Assembly: GCA_036381015.1 (NCBI GenBank)
Contig: DASVDR010000014.1
Location: 62,001-126,000 of the forward strand
Length of the DNA stretch: 64,000 bases
Direction of reading: 5' to 3'
Origin: Gammaproteobacteria bacterium
Lineage (GTDB): Bacteria > Pseudomonadota > Gammaproteobacteria > Steroidobacterales > Rariloculaceae
Part shown: positions 1 through 8,700 of the stretch, in pieces
How the letters are laid out: the number at the start of each line of letters is the position of its first letter
How positions within the stretch are numbered: the stretch's first letter is position 1
Translations under genes and position numbers: made by a program
The notes under the pieces: generated by a model
Databases searched by the model: none
The model's input: only the letters and a program-made list of their open reading frames with translations
Told to the model about the DNA's origin: nothing

Positions 1-1122
1 AAGGGAGCCGCCGAGTTCGGCTGGGAAGAGAAGCGCGCGTTGAGCGGCCGGCGCAACGGCTCGAAGGTCACCGGCGTCGGCATCGGGCAGGCGTACCATC
101 CGGCCGGCGCGAGCGGCTTCGACGGGCTCGTCGTCATCACACCGGACGGCAAGCTCCACATTCACACCGGCGTCGGCAACCTCGGCACCTATTCCTATGC
201 CACCACGTCCCGGGTCGCCGCCGAGACGCTGAAGTGCCGCTGGGAGAGCTGCGTGATCGAGCGCGGCGACAGCAGCAGGCACCTGCCGTGGAACCTCGGT
301 CAGTTCGGCAGCAATACGTCGTTCACGATGACGCGGACCAATTACGTCGCGGCAATGGACGCGGTGGCGAAGCTCAAGGAGATCGCCGCAATGGATCTCG
401 GCGGCGCGCCGGACGATTACGACATCGCCGACGAGCGCGTCTTCCGCAAGGACGATCCGGCCACCGGGCTCACTTACGCCCAAGCCGCGCAGCGGGCGAT
501 CGAGCTCGGCGGCAAGTTCGACGGCCACGAAGCGCCCGACGACCTGAACCCGATGACGCAAGCGTCCGTCGCGGCGCTCGCCGGCACCGGTCTCGTCGGC
601 GTCGCGAAGGACAATCTCGAGCACACCGGCACCGTCGCCGCGCTCGCGGCCGGGTTCGTGCAGATCGAGCTCGACGTCGAGACCGGCAATTTCGAGATCG
701 TCGATTACGTCGGGGTCGCGGACTCGGGCACGGTGATTCACCCGCTCGGGCTCGCGGCGCAGATCAGGAGCGGCGCCGTGATGGGCTTCGGGCTCGCGAC
801 GCTCGAGCGGCACATCTACGATCCGCAGAACGGGCTGCCCGGCAACGTCGGCCTGCTCCAGGCGAAGCCCGCGTCGTATCTCGACGTCGCGTCCGGCATG
901 CGCACGGCGGCCGTCGATATCCCCGACCCGCAGAACCCGGTCGGCGCGAAGGGTATCGGCGAGCCGGTGCAAGGCTGCGCGGCCGCGGCGCTCCTCTGCG
1001 CGATCTCGGACGCGCTCGGCGGCCACTACTTCAATCGCACGCCGGTCGTCACGGACATGATCGTGAACGCCGCGGCCGGCCGCCCGCAGTCGCACAAGCC
1101 GTTGCAGGTGAACACGGCGTAG
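1..1122 (+). CDS. Xanthine dehydrogenase-family molybdopterin-binding subunit, C-terminal part (5' end outside window)
   Basis: The frame is open from base 1, so the gene starts upstream; 373 residues are visible. The sequence matches the C-terminal half of the large molybdenum-cofactor subunit of the xanthine dehydrogenase/aldehyde oxidase family, which hydroxylates purines, aldehydes or N-heterocycles. The diagnostic segment is AKGIGEPVQG near residue 319, where the Glu of the GEP motif aligns with the family's catalytic glutamate. The metal-cofactor loop VADSGTVIHP lies around residue 239. The substrate cannot be deduced. A cytochrome b and a cytochrome c' follow, so electrons may go to the membrane rather than to NAD, but this is inference. 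A repeat cluster starts 13 bases after the stop. Confidence 0.85.
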   Translation, partial: KGAAEFGWEEKRALSGRRNGSKVTGVGIGQAYHPAGASGFDGLVVITPDGKLHIHTGVGNLGTYSYATTSRVAAETLKCRWESCVIERGDSSRHLPWNLGQFGSNTSFTMTRTNYVAAMDAVAKLKEIAAMDLGGAPDDYDIADERVFRKDDPATGLTYAQAAQRAIELGGKFDGHEAPDDLNPMTQASVAALAGTGLVGVAKDNLEHTGTVAALAAGFVQIELDVETGNFEIVDYVGVADSGTVIHPLGLAAQIRSGAVMGFGLATLERHIYDPQNGLPGNVGLLQAKPASYLDVASGMRTAAVDIPDPQNPVGAKGIGEPVQGCAAAALLCAISDALGGHYFNRTPVVTDMIVNAAAGRPQSHKPLQVNTA

Positions 1123-1134
1123 GGTCGTTCGGCG

Positions 1135-1206
1135 AAAAAGGTGTCAGACGCGAAAATAAAGGTGTCAGACACGTTTTCTTCGGAAAAAGGTGTCTGACAC
1201 CTTTTT
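1135..1206. repeat. REP-like repeat cluster A: three copies of GGTGTC(A/T)GACACC
   Basis: Three copies of an imperfect palindrome lie in 72 bp between the molybdoenzyme and the next small gene. The core is GGTGTCAGACACC or GGTGTCTGACACC with A runs before and T runs after. The first copy is degenerate (GACG instead of GACACC) and the second ends ACG; the third (1184-1206) is complete. Each full copy could form a hairpin followed by T residues on either strand. The same unit recurs in four more places in this window. Confidence 0.85.
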
Positions 1207-1215
1207 CTCGCGGGG

Positions 1216-1377
1216 ATGGGTGATCGGATGGAGCTGTTCCGCGTGAGCCGCGACGTGTACGGGCAAGAGGTGCTCGAGGGCATGTCTTGGGATCTGCTGT
1301 GGGTGTTCCTCGCTGCGGGCATCGCCTTCGTGTGCCTGCACGCGCTTTACCGTTTGCTCCTCGCCCCGAAGGAATAG
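1216..1377 (+). CDS. Small single-pass membrane protein, function unknown
   Basis: A 53-residue reading frame starts at ATG 1216 (ATG 1228 is an alternative) and stops 15 bases before the cytochrome b start. After a charged N-terminus it has one strongly hydrophobic segment, about residues 26-47 (WDLLWVFLAAGIAFVCLHAL), and a short basic tail, which suggests a single transmembrane helix. I do not recognise a family. Its position between a molybdoenzyme subunit and a membrane cytochrome b suggests an accessory subunit of a membrane electron-transfer complex. The start lies just past the repeat cluster, so its own ribosome site is not obvious. Moderate confidence that it is a gene. Confidence 0.55.
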   Translation: MGDRMELFRVSRDVYGQEVLEGMSWDLLWVFLAAGIAFVCLHALYRLLLAPKE

Positions 1378-1392
1378 GAGCCTGTCCGAGCA

Positions 1393-2097
1393 ATGGATGC
1401 GACGGGTTCCCGGCGAGGCGGCAACGACGTGAGCACGACGAAGTCAGCGGCAGGCAGCGTCCGATCGCCGGCCGACCGCGTTCTCCGGCATGCGCTGATC
1501 GACCGCGTCTTTCACTGGGTCACCGCGGCGGCCGTCCTCACGCTGCTCGCCACGGCGTTCCTGCCGATCGTCGGCTTGCAGTTCCCTTGGGTCGCGGCAC
1601 ATTGGATCGCGGGCTTCGTCCTGATTGCGTCGATCGTGTTTCACGTGTTCCGCGCGCTGCTTGCTCAAAGCCCGAGAAGCATGTGGATCGGCGGCGCGGA
1701 CTGGCGCGATCTCACGTCCATCGCACGTTGGAACCTGCGGCTCACGTCGCAGCCGCCGCGCAAGCCCGGAAAGTATTCCCTCGCTCAGAAGCTCATCCAT
1801 CATCTGTTCGCGCTCGTGCTGATCGCCGCGTCGATCACGGGTGCGTTGATGATGGTGCGCATCGACACGCCATGGTGGGAGAGGAATCCTTATTGGCTTC
1901 CCGCGCCCACGTGGGGCGTGATCTATGTCGTTCACGGGCTCGCCGCGCTGTGCCTCGTGACGATGGTGATCGCTCACGTCTATTTCGCGCTTCGTCCCGA
2001 GAAGCTCCTCTTCACGCGCGCGATGATCCGCGGCTGGATCACTCGGGACGAGTACCGGAGCCATCACGACGAGCAGCGCTGGCAGGTGACCGAATGA
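1393..2097 (+). CDS. Cytochrome b (cytochrome b561 / hydrogenase-type b subunit)
   Basis: This 234-residue integral membrane protein has about four hydrophobic helices with histidines placed as in diheme cytochrome b561 and formate dehydrogenase/NiFe-hydrogenase b subunits: RVFHWVT, AAHWIAGF, IVFHVFRA, LIHHLFAL, VVHGLAAL and IAHVYFALRPEK. The closing AHVYFALRPEK segment is typical of the family. It would pass electrons between a partner dehydrogenase or c-type cytochrome and the quinone pool. The start may be ATG 1393 or in-frame GTG 1429, which has a purine-rich stretch in front; residues 1-25 look non-conserved. The stop overlaps the next gene's ATG by 3 nt (ATGA), indicating translational coupling. 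Confidence 0.8.
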   Translation: MDATGSRRGGNDVSTTKSAAGSVRSPADRVLRHALIDRVFHWVTAAAVLTLLATAFLPIVGLQFPWVAAHWIAGFVLIASIVFHVFRALLAQSPRSMWIGGADWRDLTSIARWNLRLTSQPPRKPGKYSLAQKLIHHLFALVLIAASITGALMMVRIDTPWWERNPYWLPAPTWGVIYVVHGLAALCLVTMVIAHVYFALRPEKLLFTRAMIRGWITRDEYRSHHDEQRWQVTE

Positions 2098-2519
2098 ACG
2101 TTGAAGACGGCCCGCGTGCCGAGCTGGACCGGCACATCGAGGCGATCGAGTCCGGCTACGAGTTCCTGCTCGCCTACGCCGCCCAGGGTCGCGACACGGA
2201 CCGCGGCGCGGGTGCCGGCCGCAACGTTCGCGAGTTCCTCGAAGCGATGCAAGCGGCGCTCGAAGGTCTGGGCGCCGTCGTGCGGGAGTGCATCGCGCGC
2301 CGCGGCGGAGCCACCGCGGAAAGCGCCGGCGCGTTTCTCGAAGCGCTCGACCGCGACGCGGCCGTCGCACGCTCCGCCGTGCGTCTCGTGCTCGCGCAGC
2401 CCGATATCGGCTCCCAGCTCGTCGACAATCTGAACGCGTCGATCCACCTTCGTGCGTTGCTCACCGACTTGTTCCTGATCGACGAGGTGCTGACGGAGCG
2501 CCGCGCCGCCCGCACGTGA
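2094..2519 (+). CDS. Small helical protein of unknown function coupled to cytochrome b
   Basis: A 141-residue protein starts at the ATG overlapping the cytochrome b stop. It is predicted to be mostly alpha-helical and soluble, with no signal peptide, membrane segment, cysteine-histidine heme motif or recognised catalytic motif. Segments such as NVREFLEAMQAALEGLGAVV and FLEALDRDAAVARSAVRLVL look like amphipathic helices. The ATGA overlap places it in the cytochrome b operon, so it could be an assembly or accessory protein for that complex. I do not recognise the family. Confidence 0.6.
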   Translation: MNVEDGPRAELDRHIEAIESGYEFLLAYAAQGRDTDRGAGAGRNVREFLEAMQAALEGLGAVVRECIARRGGATAESAGAFLEALDRDAAVARSAVRLVLAQPDIGSQLVDNLNASIHLRALLTDLFLIDEVLTERRAART

Positions 2520-2557
2520 GTGTTGCCGGCGTCGAAACGGCGTGGAGACGACGTACG

Positions 2558-2619
2558 CCGTTCGACTCGTCGGGAGCGAACGACGGCGTACCGTTCGACT
2601 CGTCGGATATGAACGACGG
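2558..2619. repeat. Two tandem 29-bp direct repeats in the intergenic region
   Basis: Two copies of a 29-bp unit beginning CCGTTCGACTCGTCGG and ending GAACGACGG occupy 2558-2586 and 2591-2619, a period of 33 bp. A third partial unit (CCGTTCGAAACTCG) begins near 2624. Within each unit the ends are partly inverted (CCGTTCG against CGAACGACGG). The array lies in the 232-bp gap before the cytochrome c' gene. No function is evident. Confidence 0.7.
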
Positions 2620-2751
2620 TCCGCCGTTCGAAACTCGCCAGTTCGCTGCGCGATTCCGCACCGCACGATTCTTGCCCGCGCTTGCGGCGCCTCGAAGGAT
2701 TTGTTTATCCTGCTCCGCTATTTCGTCCAGGAGATAACCAGAAGGTCCAAG

Positions 2752-3240
2752 ATGAAGAGATTGCCCAGCAGAATTGCAGCCGCCGGTGCCTTCATCGGCA
2801 TGGCGATGTTGGCCGGATGCGGTGGAGGCGGCCCGGCCGAGGTCGAGGACACGCCTGAGGGCGAAGCGTTCGTATTCCGCGACGCCGTCATGCACGCGGT
2901 CGCGTACAAGATGACGCCGATCGGCGGCATGGCGCGTGGTGAGATTCCGGTGGACGACGCCGTGTTCCGCAAGGCGGCGAGCGACGTCGCCACGCTGTCC
3001 GGCATGCTGCTCGAGGGCTTCATGCCCCAGGGAATCCCGGCGGGGAGCCGAGCAACGCCCGACATCTGGATGAACTGGACGGATTTCGAGCAGCGCGCCA
3101 AGGCGTTTCAGGACGCGGCGCAGGCGGTCGCCGAGGCTGCGGAGAGCGGCGGTGTCGAGGCTGCCCGCGATCTCGTGCGGCCGCTGCTCGACACCTGCGG
3201 CGGCTGCCACCGCACGTATCGCGCGCCCGAGGAGGGGTAG
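2752..3240 (+). CDS. Cytochrome c'-like monoheme lipoprotein
   Basis: This 162-residue protein starts at ATG 2752, preceded by a plausible AGGAGA-type site near 2729-2734 and closer purine-rich bases. The N-terminus is a lipoprotein signal peptide with the lipobox LAGC at residues 21-24, so the mature protein should be anchored through Cys24. A single heme-binding motif, CGGCH, lies about twelve residues from the C-terminus (DTCGGCHRTYR), the position expected for class II cytochromes c' with a four-helix bundle. Such proteins bind NO or CO or carry electrons in the periplasm. A role beside the upstream cytochrome b and molybdoenzyme is inferred from position only. Confidence 0.8.
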   Translation: MKRLPSRIAAAGAFIGMAMLAGCGGGGPAEVEDTPEGEAFVFRDAVMHAVAYKMTPIGGMARGEIPVDDAVFRKAASDVATLSGMLLEGFMPQGIPAGSRATPDIWMNWTDFEQRAKAFQDAAQAVAEAAESGGVEAARDLVRPLLDTCGGCHRTYRAPEEG

Positions 3241-3320
3241 CCCGAGGGTCTCGAGCTCCCGCTTGCGGGCTTCGAACCGAGGCGCGGCGGACCGCTGGTC
3301 CCCGCGCCTTTTCCACTTTT

Positions 3321-3343
3321 GAGAATGGCATTCTCGAGAATGC
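3321..3343. other. Interlocking palindromes between two converging genes
   Basis: Two perfect palindromes overlap here: GAGAATG-G-CATTCTC (3321-3335) and GCATTCTCGAGAATGC (3328-3343). They lie between the 3' ends of the cytochrome c' gene and the HtrA-like gene. A transcription-ending structure or a repeat remnant is therefore more likely than an operator. The GAGAAT/ATTCTC elements recall a Fur box, but the spacing differs. Confidence 0.4.
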
Positions 3344-3378
3344 GTGCTCGGCGCGGCGGGCACGCAAAGCCGGAGCGC

Positions 3379-3423
3379 GCGTTCACCGACCTGGAAGGCG
3401 CGGCGTTCACCGACCTGGAAGGC
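3379..3423. repeat. Tandem pair of 21-bp direct repeats
   Basis: Two identical 21-bp copies, starting GCGTTCACCGACC and ending TGGAAGGC, occupy 3379-3399 and 3403-3423 (period 24). They lie in the gap between the converging cytochrome c' and HtrA-like genes, beside the palindromes at 3321-3343. No coding function is seen. Confidence 0.7.
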
Positions 3424-3489
3424 ACGCCGTCCGGGTGCGGTGCGGAGCGACGGCAACGGAGGGCACGGCGCGACGAGCGCGCCAAAACG

Positions 3490-4416
3490 CTACTGGACGG
3501 TGCCTTTGTGCAGAAACGCCGCGCGATCGGCCGACCGCACGACCACGTCCAGCCGATCCGTGCCCCGCAGCACGCTGATCGGAATCTCCACGCCCGCGCT
3601 GCCGCGGTCCCAGACCTCGCGAAACAAGTTCGCGAGCCCGGAGACGGGCCCGCCGTCGAGCCCGACGATCACGTCGCCCGGCTTCAACCCGGCGTTGTCC
3701 GCCGGGCAGTTGCGGTACACGCCGACGATCATCAGCTGATCCTGAGAGTCGTCGACGAGCATCCCGAGCCAAGGCCGAGGCGGCGCTCTGCGCCGCCCGC
3801 GCTCGCAAATGTCGTCGACGATCGGCACGAGGAGGTCGATCGGCACGAACATGTTGACCGTGGCGAGCTGACTGCCGATCTCGAAGTTCTGGATCACGAG
3901 GGAGCCGAGGCCGCAGAGCCGGCCGCGCTCGTCGAGCAGCGAGGCACCCGACCAGCTCGCGTGCGGAGGCGAGGTAAAAACCGCCTCGTCGAGGACGTAC
4001 TCCCATCGTCCGGCGAACTCGCGCTTCGCGACGACGTGGGCTTCGAGCCCCGCGTCGTCATCGCTGCCGATGACCACGACCCCGTCGCCGACGGCGAGCG
4101 ACGTCGCGGAGCCGATCTCGATGCTGGCGCCCTCGAGCGGCATCGCGGGCTTGACCAAGCCGAACCCGCTGTCGAAGTCGTAGCCGACGACGAAGCCGGG
4201 GACCGTCGCGCCGTTCCGCGCGCCGATCCATACGCTGTCGGCTTCGTTGATGACGTAGCCGATCGTGGCGATCAAGCCGTCGTCGCGGATGCGCACTCCG
4301 TGGCCGAATCGCTCGGTGCCGAGAAGGCCCGCGCTCATCGCGTCCTCCGGCACGCGCGCCTTCACGGATACGAGCGCGTCGAGCGGCGGCGGGGTCGGTG
4401 CCGAGCGGAGCGTCAT
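3490..4416 (-). CDS. HtrA/DegP-like S1C protein with PDZ domain, predicted inactive protease
   Basis: The 308-residue protein, counted from ATG 4416, has a trypsin-like beta-barrel region (about 25-215) followed by a PDZ domain (about 220-300, with GLKPGDVIVGLDG). The layout is that of HtrA/DegP proteases, but the triad is damaged. The motif that normally reads NNHVV is IGYVI, putting Tyr54 in place of His. The Asp position in the usual SDIALI stretch is Gly84 (DSGFGLVK). The serine is kept (Ser156 in SWSGAS). It is probably a pseudoprotease or peptide-binding regulator. No signal peptide is evident from this start; in-frame ATGs at 4464, 4509 and 4527 could lengthen it. Confidence 0.75.
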   Translation of the reverse strand: MTLRSAPTPPPLDALVSVKARVPEDAMSAGLLGTERFGHGVRIRDDGLIATIGYVINEADSVWIGARNGATVPGFVVGYDFDSGFGLVKPAMPLEGASIEIGSATSLAVGDGVVVIGSDDDAGLEAHVVAKREFAGRWEYVLDEAVFTSPPHASWSGASLLDERGRLCGLGSLVIQNFEIGSQLATVNMFVPIDLLVPIVDDICERGRRRAPPRPWLGMLVDDSQDQLMIVGVYRNCPADNAGLKPGDVIVGLDGGPVSGLANLFREVWDRGSAGVEIPISVLRGTDRLDVVVRSADRAAFLHKGTVQ

Positions 4417-4556
4417 GCAGTTATGGTATCCGATCGCGCGCGGACTTAAGAAAAAATGAGACATACCGGCCGCGCGCCGTTTCGCTGGCCCGATCCAAGC
4501 GTGTGGCATAATCGGTCGATTCCTCACTTCGAGTCGAGCGGCTCGCCGAGCGGCGA

Positions 4557-5696
4557 ATGAAATACGTGCTTCCAGTCGTTTTGGCCCTCGTCGTCATCGG
4601 TGGCGGCGTGTGGTATGCCATGCGCGACGAAAGTGCCGTCGTCCCGCCCCGCGGCGCGGCGGCCTCCGCGCAGGGCGGCGGTTTCGGCGCGGCGCAGGAA
4701 GAACCGCTCGTCATCGTCGACCGGGTGCGCCGCGAGGAGCTGAGCGAGACCGTGGAAGCGCTCGGCACGGCGCTCGCGAACGAGTCGGTCACGCTCACGG
4801 CCAAGGTCACCGACACGGTCAGCGCGGTGAGCTTCGAGGACGGCGACTACGTCGAGGCAGGCGAGATCCTCGTGCAGCTCACGAACCAGGAGGAAGAGGC
4901 GCTGCTCGCCGAGGCGGAGGCCAACCTCGAGGATGCGGAGGCGCAGCTTCGCCGCGTCGAGGATCTGGCGGAGCAAGGCCTCGCGCCGAGGTCCGAGCTC
5001 GACGTCGCACGCACGCGCGCGGCCGCCGCCCAAGCCCGGCTCGACAGCATCGTCGCGCGCTTGCGCGACCGCCTGATTCGGGCGCCTTTCAGCGGCCTGC
5101 TCGGCTTTCGGCAAGTCAGCCCCGGCACGCTCGTGCAGCCGAGCACGCCGATCACCACGCTCGACGACATCTCCACGATCAAGCTCGATTTCACGGTTCC
5201 CGAGTCGTTCATCGGCGACATGAAGCCGGGCTCGCGCGTCGTCGCGCGGAGCGTCAGCTACCCGGGCCGGGAGTTCGAAGGCGTCGTGCGCACGGTCGGC
5301 TCCCGCGTCGACCCGATCACCCGCGCAGTCCCCGTTCGCGCGCACATTCCGAACGAGGACCGGGCCCTGCGCCCGGGCATGCTGCTCACGGTCGAGGTCG
5401 TCACGCAAAAGCGCATGGCGCTCGTGGTGCCCGAGAGCGCCGTGTTCCAGGTCCAGGATCGTGCCTACGTGTACCGGGTCGGCCCGGACCACGTCGCCCG
5501 CCAGCATCAGATTCAGGTCGGGGCTCGGCGGTTCGGGATCGTCGAGGTCACGGCCGGGCTCGAGGAGGGCGATCTGATCGTCGCCGAGGGCATCATCAAG
5601 CTGCGCGACGGCGTCCGCGTGCGCTTCGAAGGCGCCGAGCAGGAGATCAGCGACTCCGCGACCTCGGAGCTCCGGTCCGCGGTCGCGAGCGGGTAG
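4557..5696 (+). CDS. RND efflux periplasmic adaptor (membrane fusion protein)
   Basis: This 379-residue protein has an N-terminal hydrophobic signal/anchor (residues 1-20), a lipoyl-like half-motif (AKVTDTVSAVSFEDGDYVEAGEILVQL), a coiled-coil hairpin rich in Glu, Ala and Leu (about 105-150), the second lipoyl half (RAPFSGLLGFRQVSPGTLV) and a beta-barrel/membrane-proximal C-terminus. This is the standard order for HlyD/AcrA-type adaptors that link an RND pump to an outer-membrane channel. It is followed 68 bases later by the pump gene, so the two form an operon. A CATAAT element at 4507-4512 could be the -10, but no clear -35 is seen. No outer-membrane channel gene is present here. Confidence 0.9.
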   Translation: MKYVLPVVLALVVIGGGVWYAMRDESAVVPPRGAAASAQGGGFGAAQEEPLVIVDRVRREELSETVEALGTALANESVTLTAKVTDTVSAVSFEDGDYVEAGEILVQLTNQEEEALLAEAEANLEDAEAQLRRVEDLAEQGLAPRSELDVARTRAAAAQARLDSIVARLRDRLIRAPFSGLLGFRQVSPGTLVQPSTPITTLDDISTIKLDFTVPESFIGDMKPGSRVVARSVSYPGREFEGVVRTVGSRVDPITRAVPVRAHIPNEDRALRPGMLLTVEVVTQKRMALVVPESAVFQVQDRAYVYRVGPDHVARQHQIQVGARRFGIVEVTAGLEEGDLIVAEGIIKLRDGVRVRFEGAEQEISDSATSELRSAVASG

Positions 5697-5764
5697 GAAC
5701 AGCGGTACGGCGAGCCCGGTGTTGCGGAACGGGCACGTCTGGAGGAAATAGGAGCGGATAGCCG

Positions 5765-8700
5765 ATGTGGCTGTCGGACGTTTCGGTCAAGCGGCCGGTC
5801 TTCGCGACCGTCATCAGCCTCGTGCTCGTCGCTTTCGGCGTGCTGTCGTTTCGCGATCTCACGGTCCGGGAGCAGCCGGACGTCGTGCCGCCGGTCGTCC
5901 AAGTCCAAACCTCGTATCCCGGGGCGTCCGCGGCGATCATCGAGACGCGCATCACGCAGATCCTCGAAGGTGAGCTGAGCGGCATCGAGGGGGTCAAGTC
6001 GATCCGCTCGACGAGCCGCGACGGGCAGTCCAGCGTTACCGTCGAGTTCGAGCTCGACCGCGATCTGGACGAGGCGGCGAACGACGTGCGCGACCGCGTC
6101 TCGCGCATCCTCGGCCGCTTGCCGGAGGACGCGGATCCGCCGTCCGTATCGAAGTCCGACTCCGACACGCAGCCCATCATGTGGCTCACGCTCACGAGCG
6201 ACCGCATGGGCATGATGGAGCTCACGGACTACATGGAGCGCTACGTCATCGACCGCTTCGCGTCGATCCCGGGCGTCTCGCAGATCCGGGTCTTCGGGGC
6301 CGGCGGCCCGTCGATGCGCATCTGGCTCGACCGGCACGCGCTCGCCGCGCGCAACCTCACCGTCACCGACGTCGAGAACGCCCTCCGCGCGGAGAACATC
6401 GAGCTCCCGGCCGGGAGGATCGAGTCGCTCGACCGCGATTTCCAGGTCCGCATCGCACGCAACTACCAGACGGCCGAAGACTTCCGCCGCCTCGTGCTCT
6501 TCGAGGGCGAGGACGGCCACCTCGTGCGGCTCGGCGAGGTTGCGGACGTCGAGGTGGGCCCGCGGCAGCACGAGCGGATGTTCAGAACGAACGGCGCGAC
6601 CACGACCGGGTTCGGCGTGATCAAGCAATCCACCGCGAACACGGTCGAGGTGCTCGACGCCGTGAAGGCCGAGGTCGCGAAGCTGAACGACGAGTTTCCG
6701 GAAGGCATGCGGATCATCACGAGCGGCGACGATTCCATCTATATCCGCTCGGCGATCAGGTCCGTTTACGAGACGATCCTGATCACCACCGTCCTGGTCG
6801 GCTTCGTGATCTTCGTCTTCATCGGCAATCTTCGCGCGATGCTGATTCCGCTCGTGACGATCCCGGTGTGCCTGATCGCGTCGTTCTCCGCGCTGGCCGC
6901 TTTCGGGTACTCGATCAATCTCGTCACGCTGCTCGCGCTCGTGCTCTGCATCGGGCTCGTCGTCGACGACTCGATCGTCGTGCTCGAGAACGCGCATCGC
7001 CGCATCGAGACCGGTGAAGCGCCGCTGCTCGCCGCCTTCAACGGCACGCGCCAGGTGTCGTTCGCGATTCTCGCGTCCACGGCCGTGCTCGTATCCGTGT
7101 TCGCGCCGGTCGCGTTCCTGAAGGACAACATCGGCCGCATCTTCGCCGAGCTTGCCGTCACGATGGCCGCGGCGATCATCTTCTCGTGCGTGCTCTCGCT
7201 GTCGCTCGCGCCGATGCTCTGCTCGAAGCTGCTGAAGCCCGCCACGAGGGAAGGGCGGCTTACGCACGCGCTCGACAAGGGCTTCGAGTGGGTCGCGGCG
7301 AAGTACAAGGCCGCGCTGCACCATAGCCTGAAGGCGCCTTGGGCGGCCGCGGTGGTCAGCATCGCAATCGGCTTCGGCGCGTATGCGCTCGTCCGGCAGG
7401 TGCCGCAGGAGTACGCGCCCGAGGAGGACCAGGGGCAGTTCAACGCGCAGCTCCAGGCGCCCGAAGGCATGAGCTTCGAGCAGATGGTCGAGGCCGGCAT
7501 GCAGGCCGAGTCCTACATGGAGCCCTACTTCGAGGACGGCACGATTCAGCGCGGCGTCGTCTCGGTGCCCGGATGGGGCAACGCCGCGGGCATCGTCAAC
7601 GTCACGCTGCGCCCGTGGGACGAGCGCACGATCACGACCGACGAGCTGATGGAAGAGCTGAACCGCAAGTGGGCGCAGATCCCGTCCGTGCGGATCATCG
7701 CGTTCCCGCGCCGCAGCGGCGGCGGCGGAGGCGGCGGCGGAGGCCAGCCGGTCCAGATCGTGCTCGGCGGGCCGACCTACGAGGAGCTCGCCCACTGGCG
7801 CGACATCATCATCGACCGCGCGTCGGAGAATCCCGGGTTGCTGCGCTTCGACTCCGACTTGAAGGAGACGCAGCCTCAAGTGCTCGTGCGCATCGACAGC
7901 GACCGTGCCGCGAGTCTCGGCGTCTCCACGCGCGCGATCGGGCAGACCCTGCAGACGATGATGAGCGAGCGCACCGTGACGACGTACGTCGTCGACGGGG
8001 AGGAGTACGACGTAGTGCTGCAGGCGAAGCCGGAGCAGCGCGCGACCTACTCGGACCTGCGCAACATTTTCGTCCGCTCCGAGCGCTCCGGGCAGCTGAT
8101 CCCGCTGTCGAACCTCGTGCGCCTCGAGAGCATAGCGGGCCCGAGCGAGCTGAACCGCTACAATCGGCTGCGCGCCGTCACTATCAGCGCGAGCCTCGCC
8201 GACGGCTACACGCTCGGCGAAGCGCTCGACTATCTCGAGAATCTCGTCCGCACCGAGCTGCCGCCCACCGCACAGCTCGATTATCGAGGCGAGTCGCTCG
8301 AGTTCAAGGAGGCGTCGGGCTCGCTGCTCTTCACGTTCGGCGTCGCACTCTTCGTCGTTTTCCTCGTGCTCGCGGCGCAGTTCGAGAGCTTCGTGCATCC
8401 GCTCGTGATCATGGTCACCGTGCCGCTCGCCGTGGCGGGCGGGCTGTTCGGGCTGTGGATCACCGGGATGACGCTGAACATCTACAGCCAGATCGGCATC
8501 ATCATGCTGGTCGGCATCGCGTCGAAGAACGGAGTGCTGATCGTGGAGTTCATCAACCAGCTCCGCGATCAGGGGCGGGAGTTCACGGAGGCCGTGGAAG
8601 AGGCGGCGCGCATCCGCTTCCGTCCGGTGATCATGACCGCGTTCGCCACGATGATGGGTGCCGTGCCGCTGATCTTCGCCACGGGTCCCGGGTCGTCGAG

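Noticed and set aside
3321-3343. Fur box
   Set aside because: GAGAAT and ATTCTC are separated by three bases rather than one, and the site lies between two gene ends rather than upstream of a gene.
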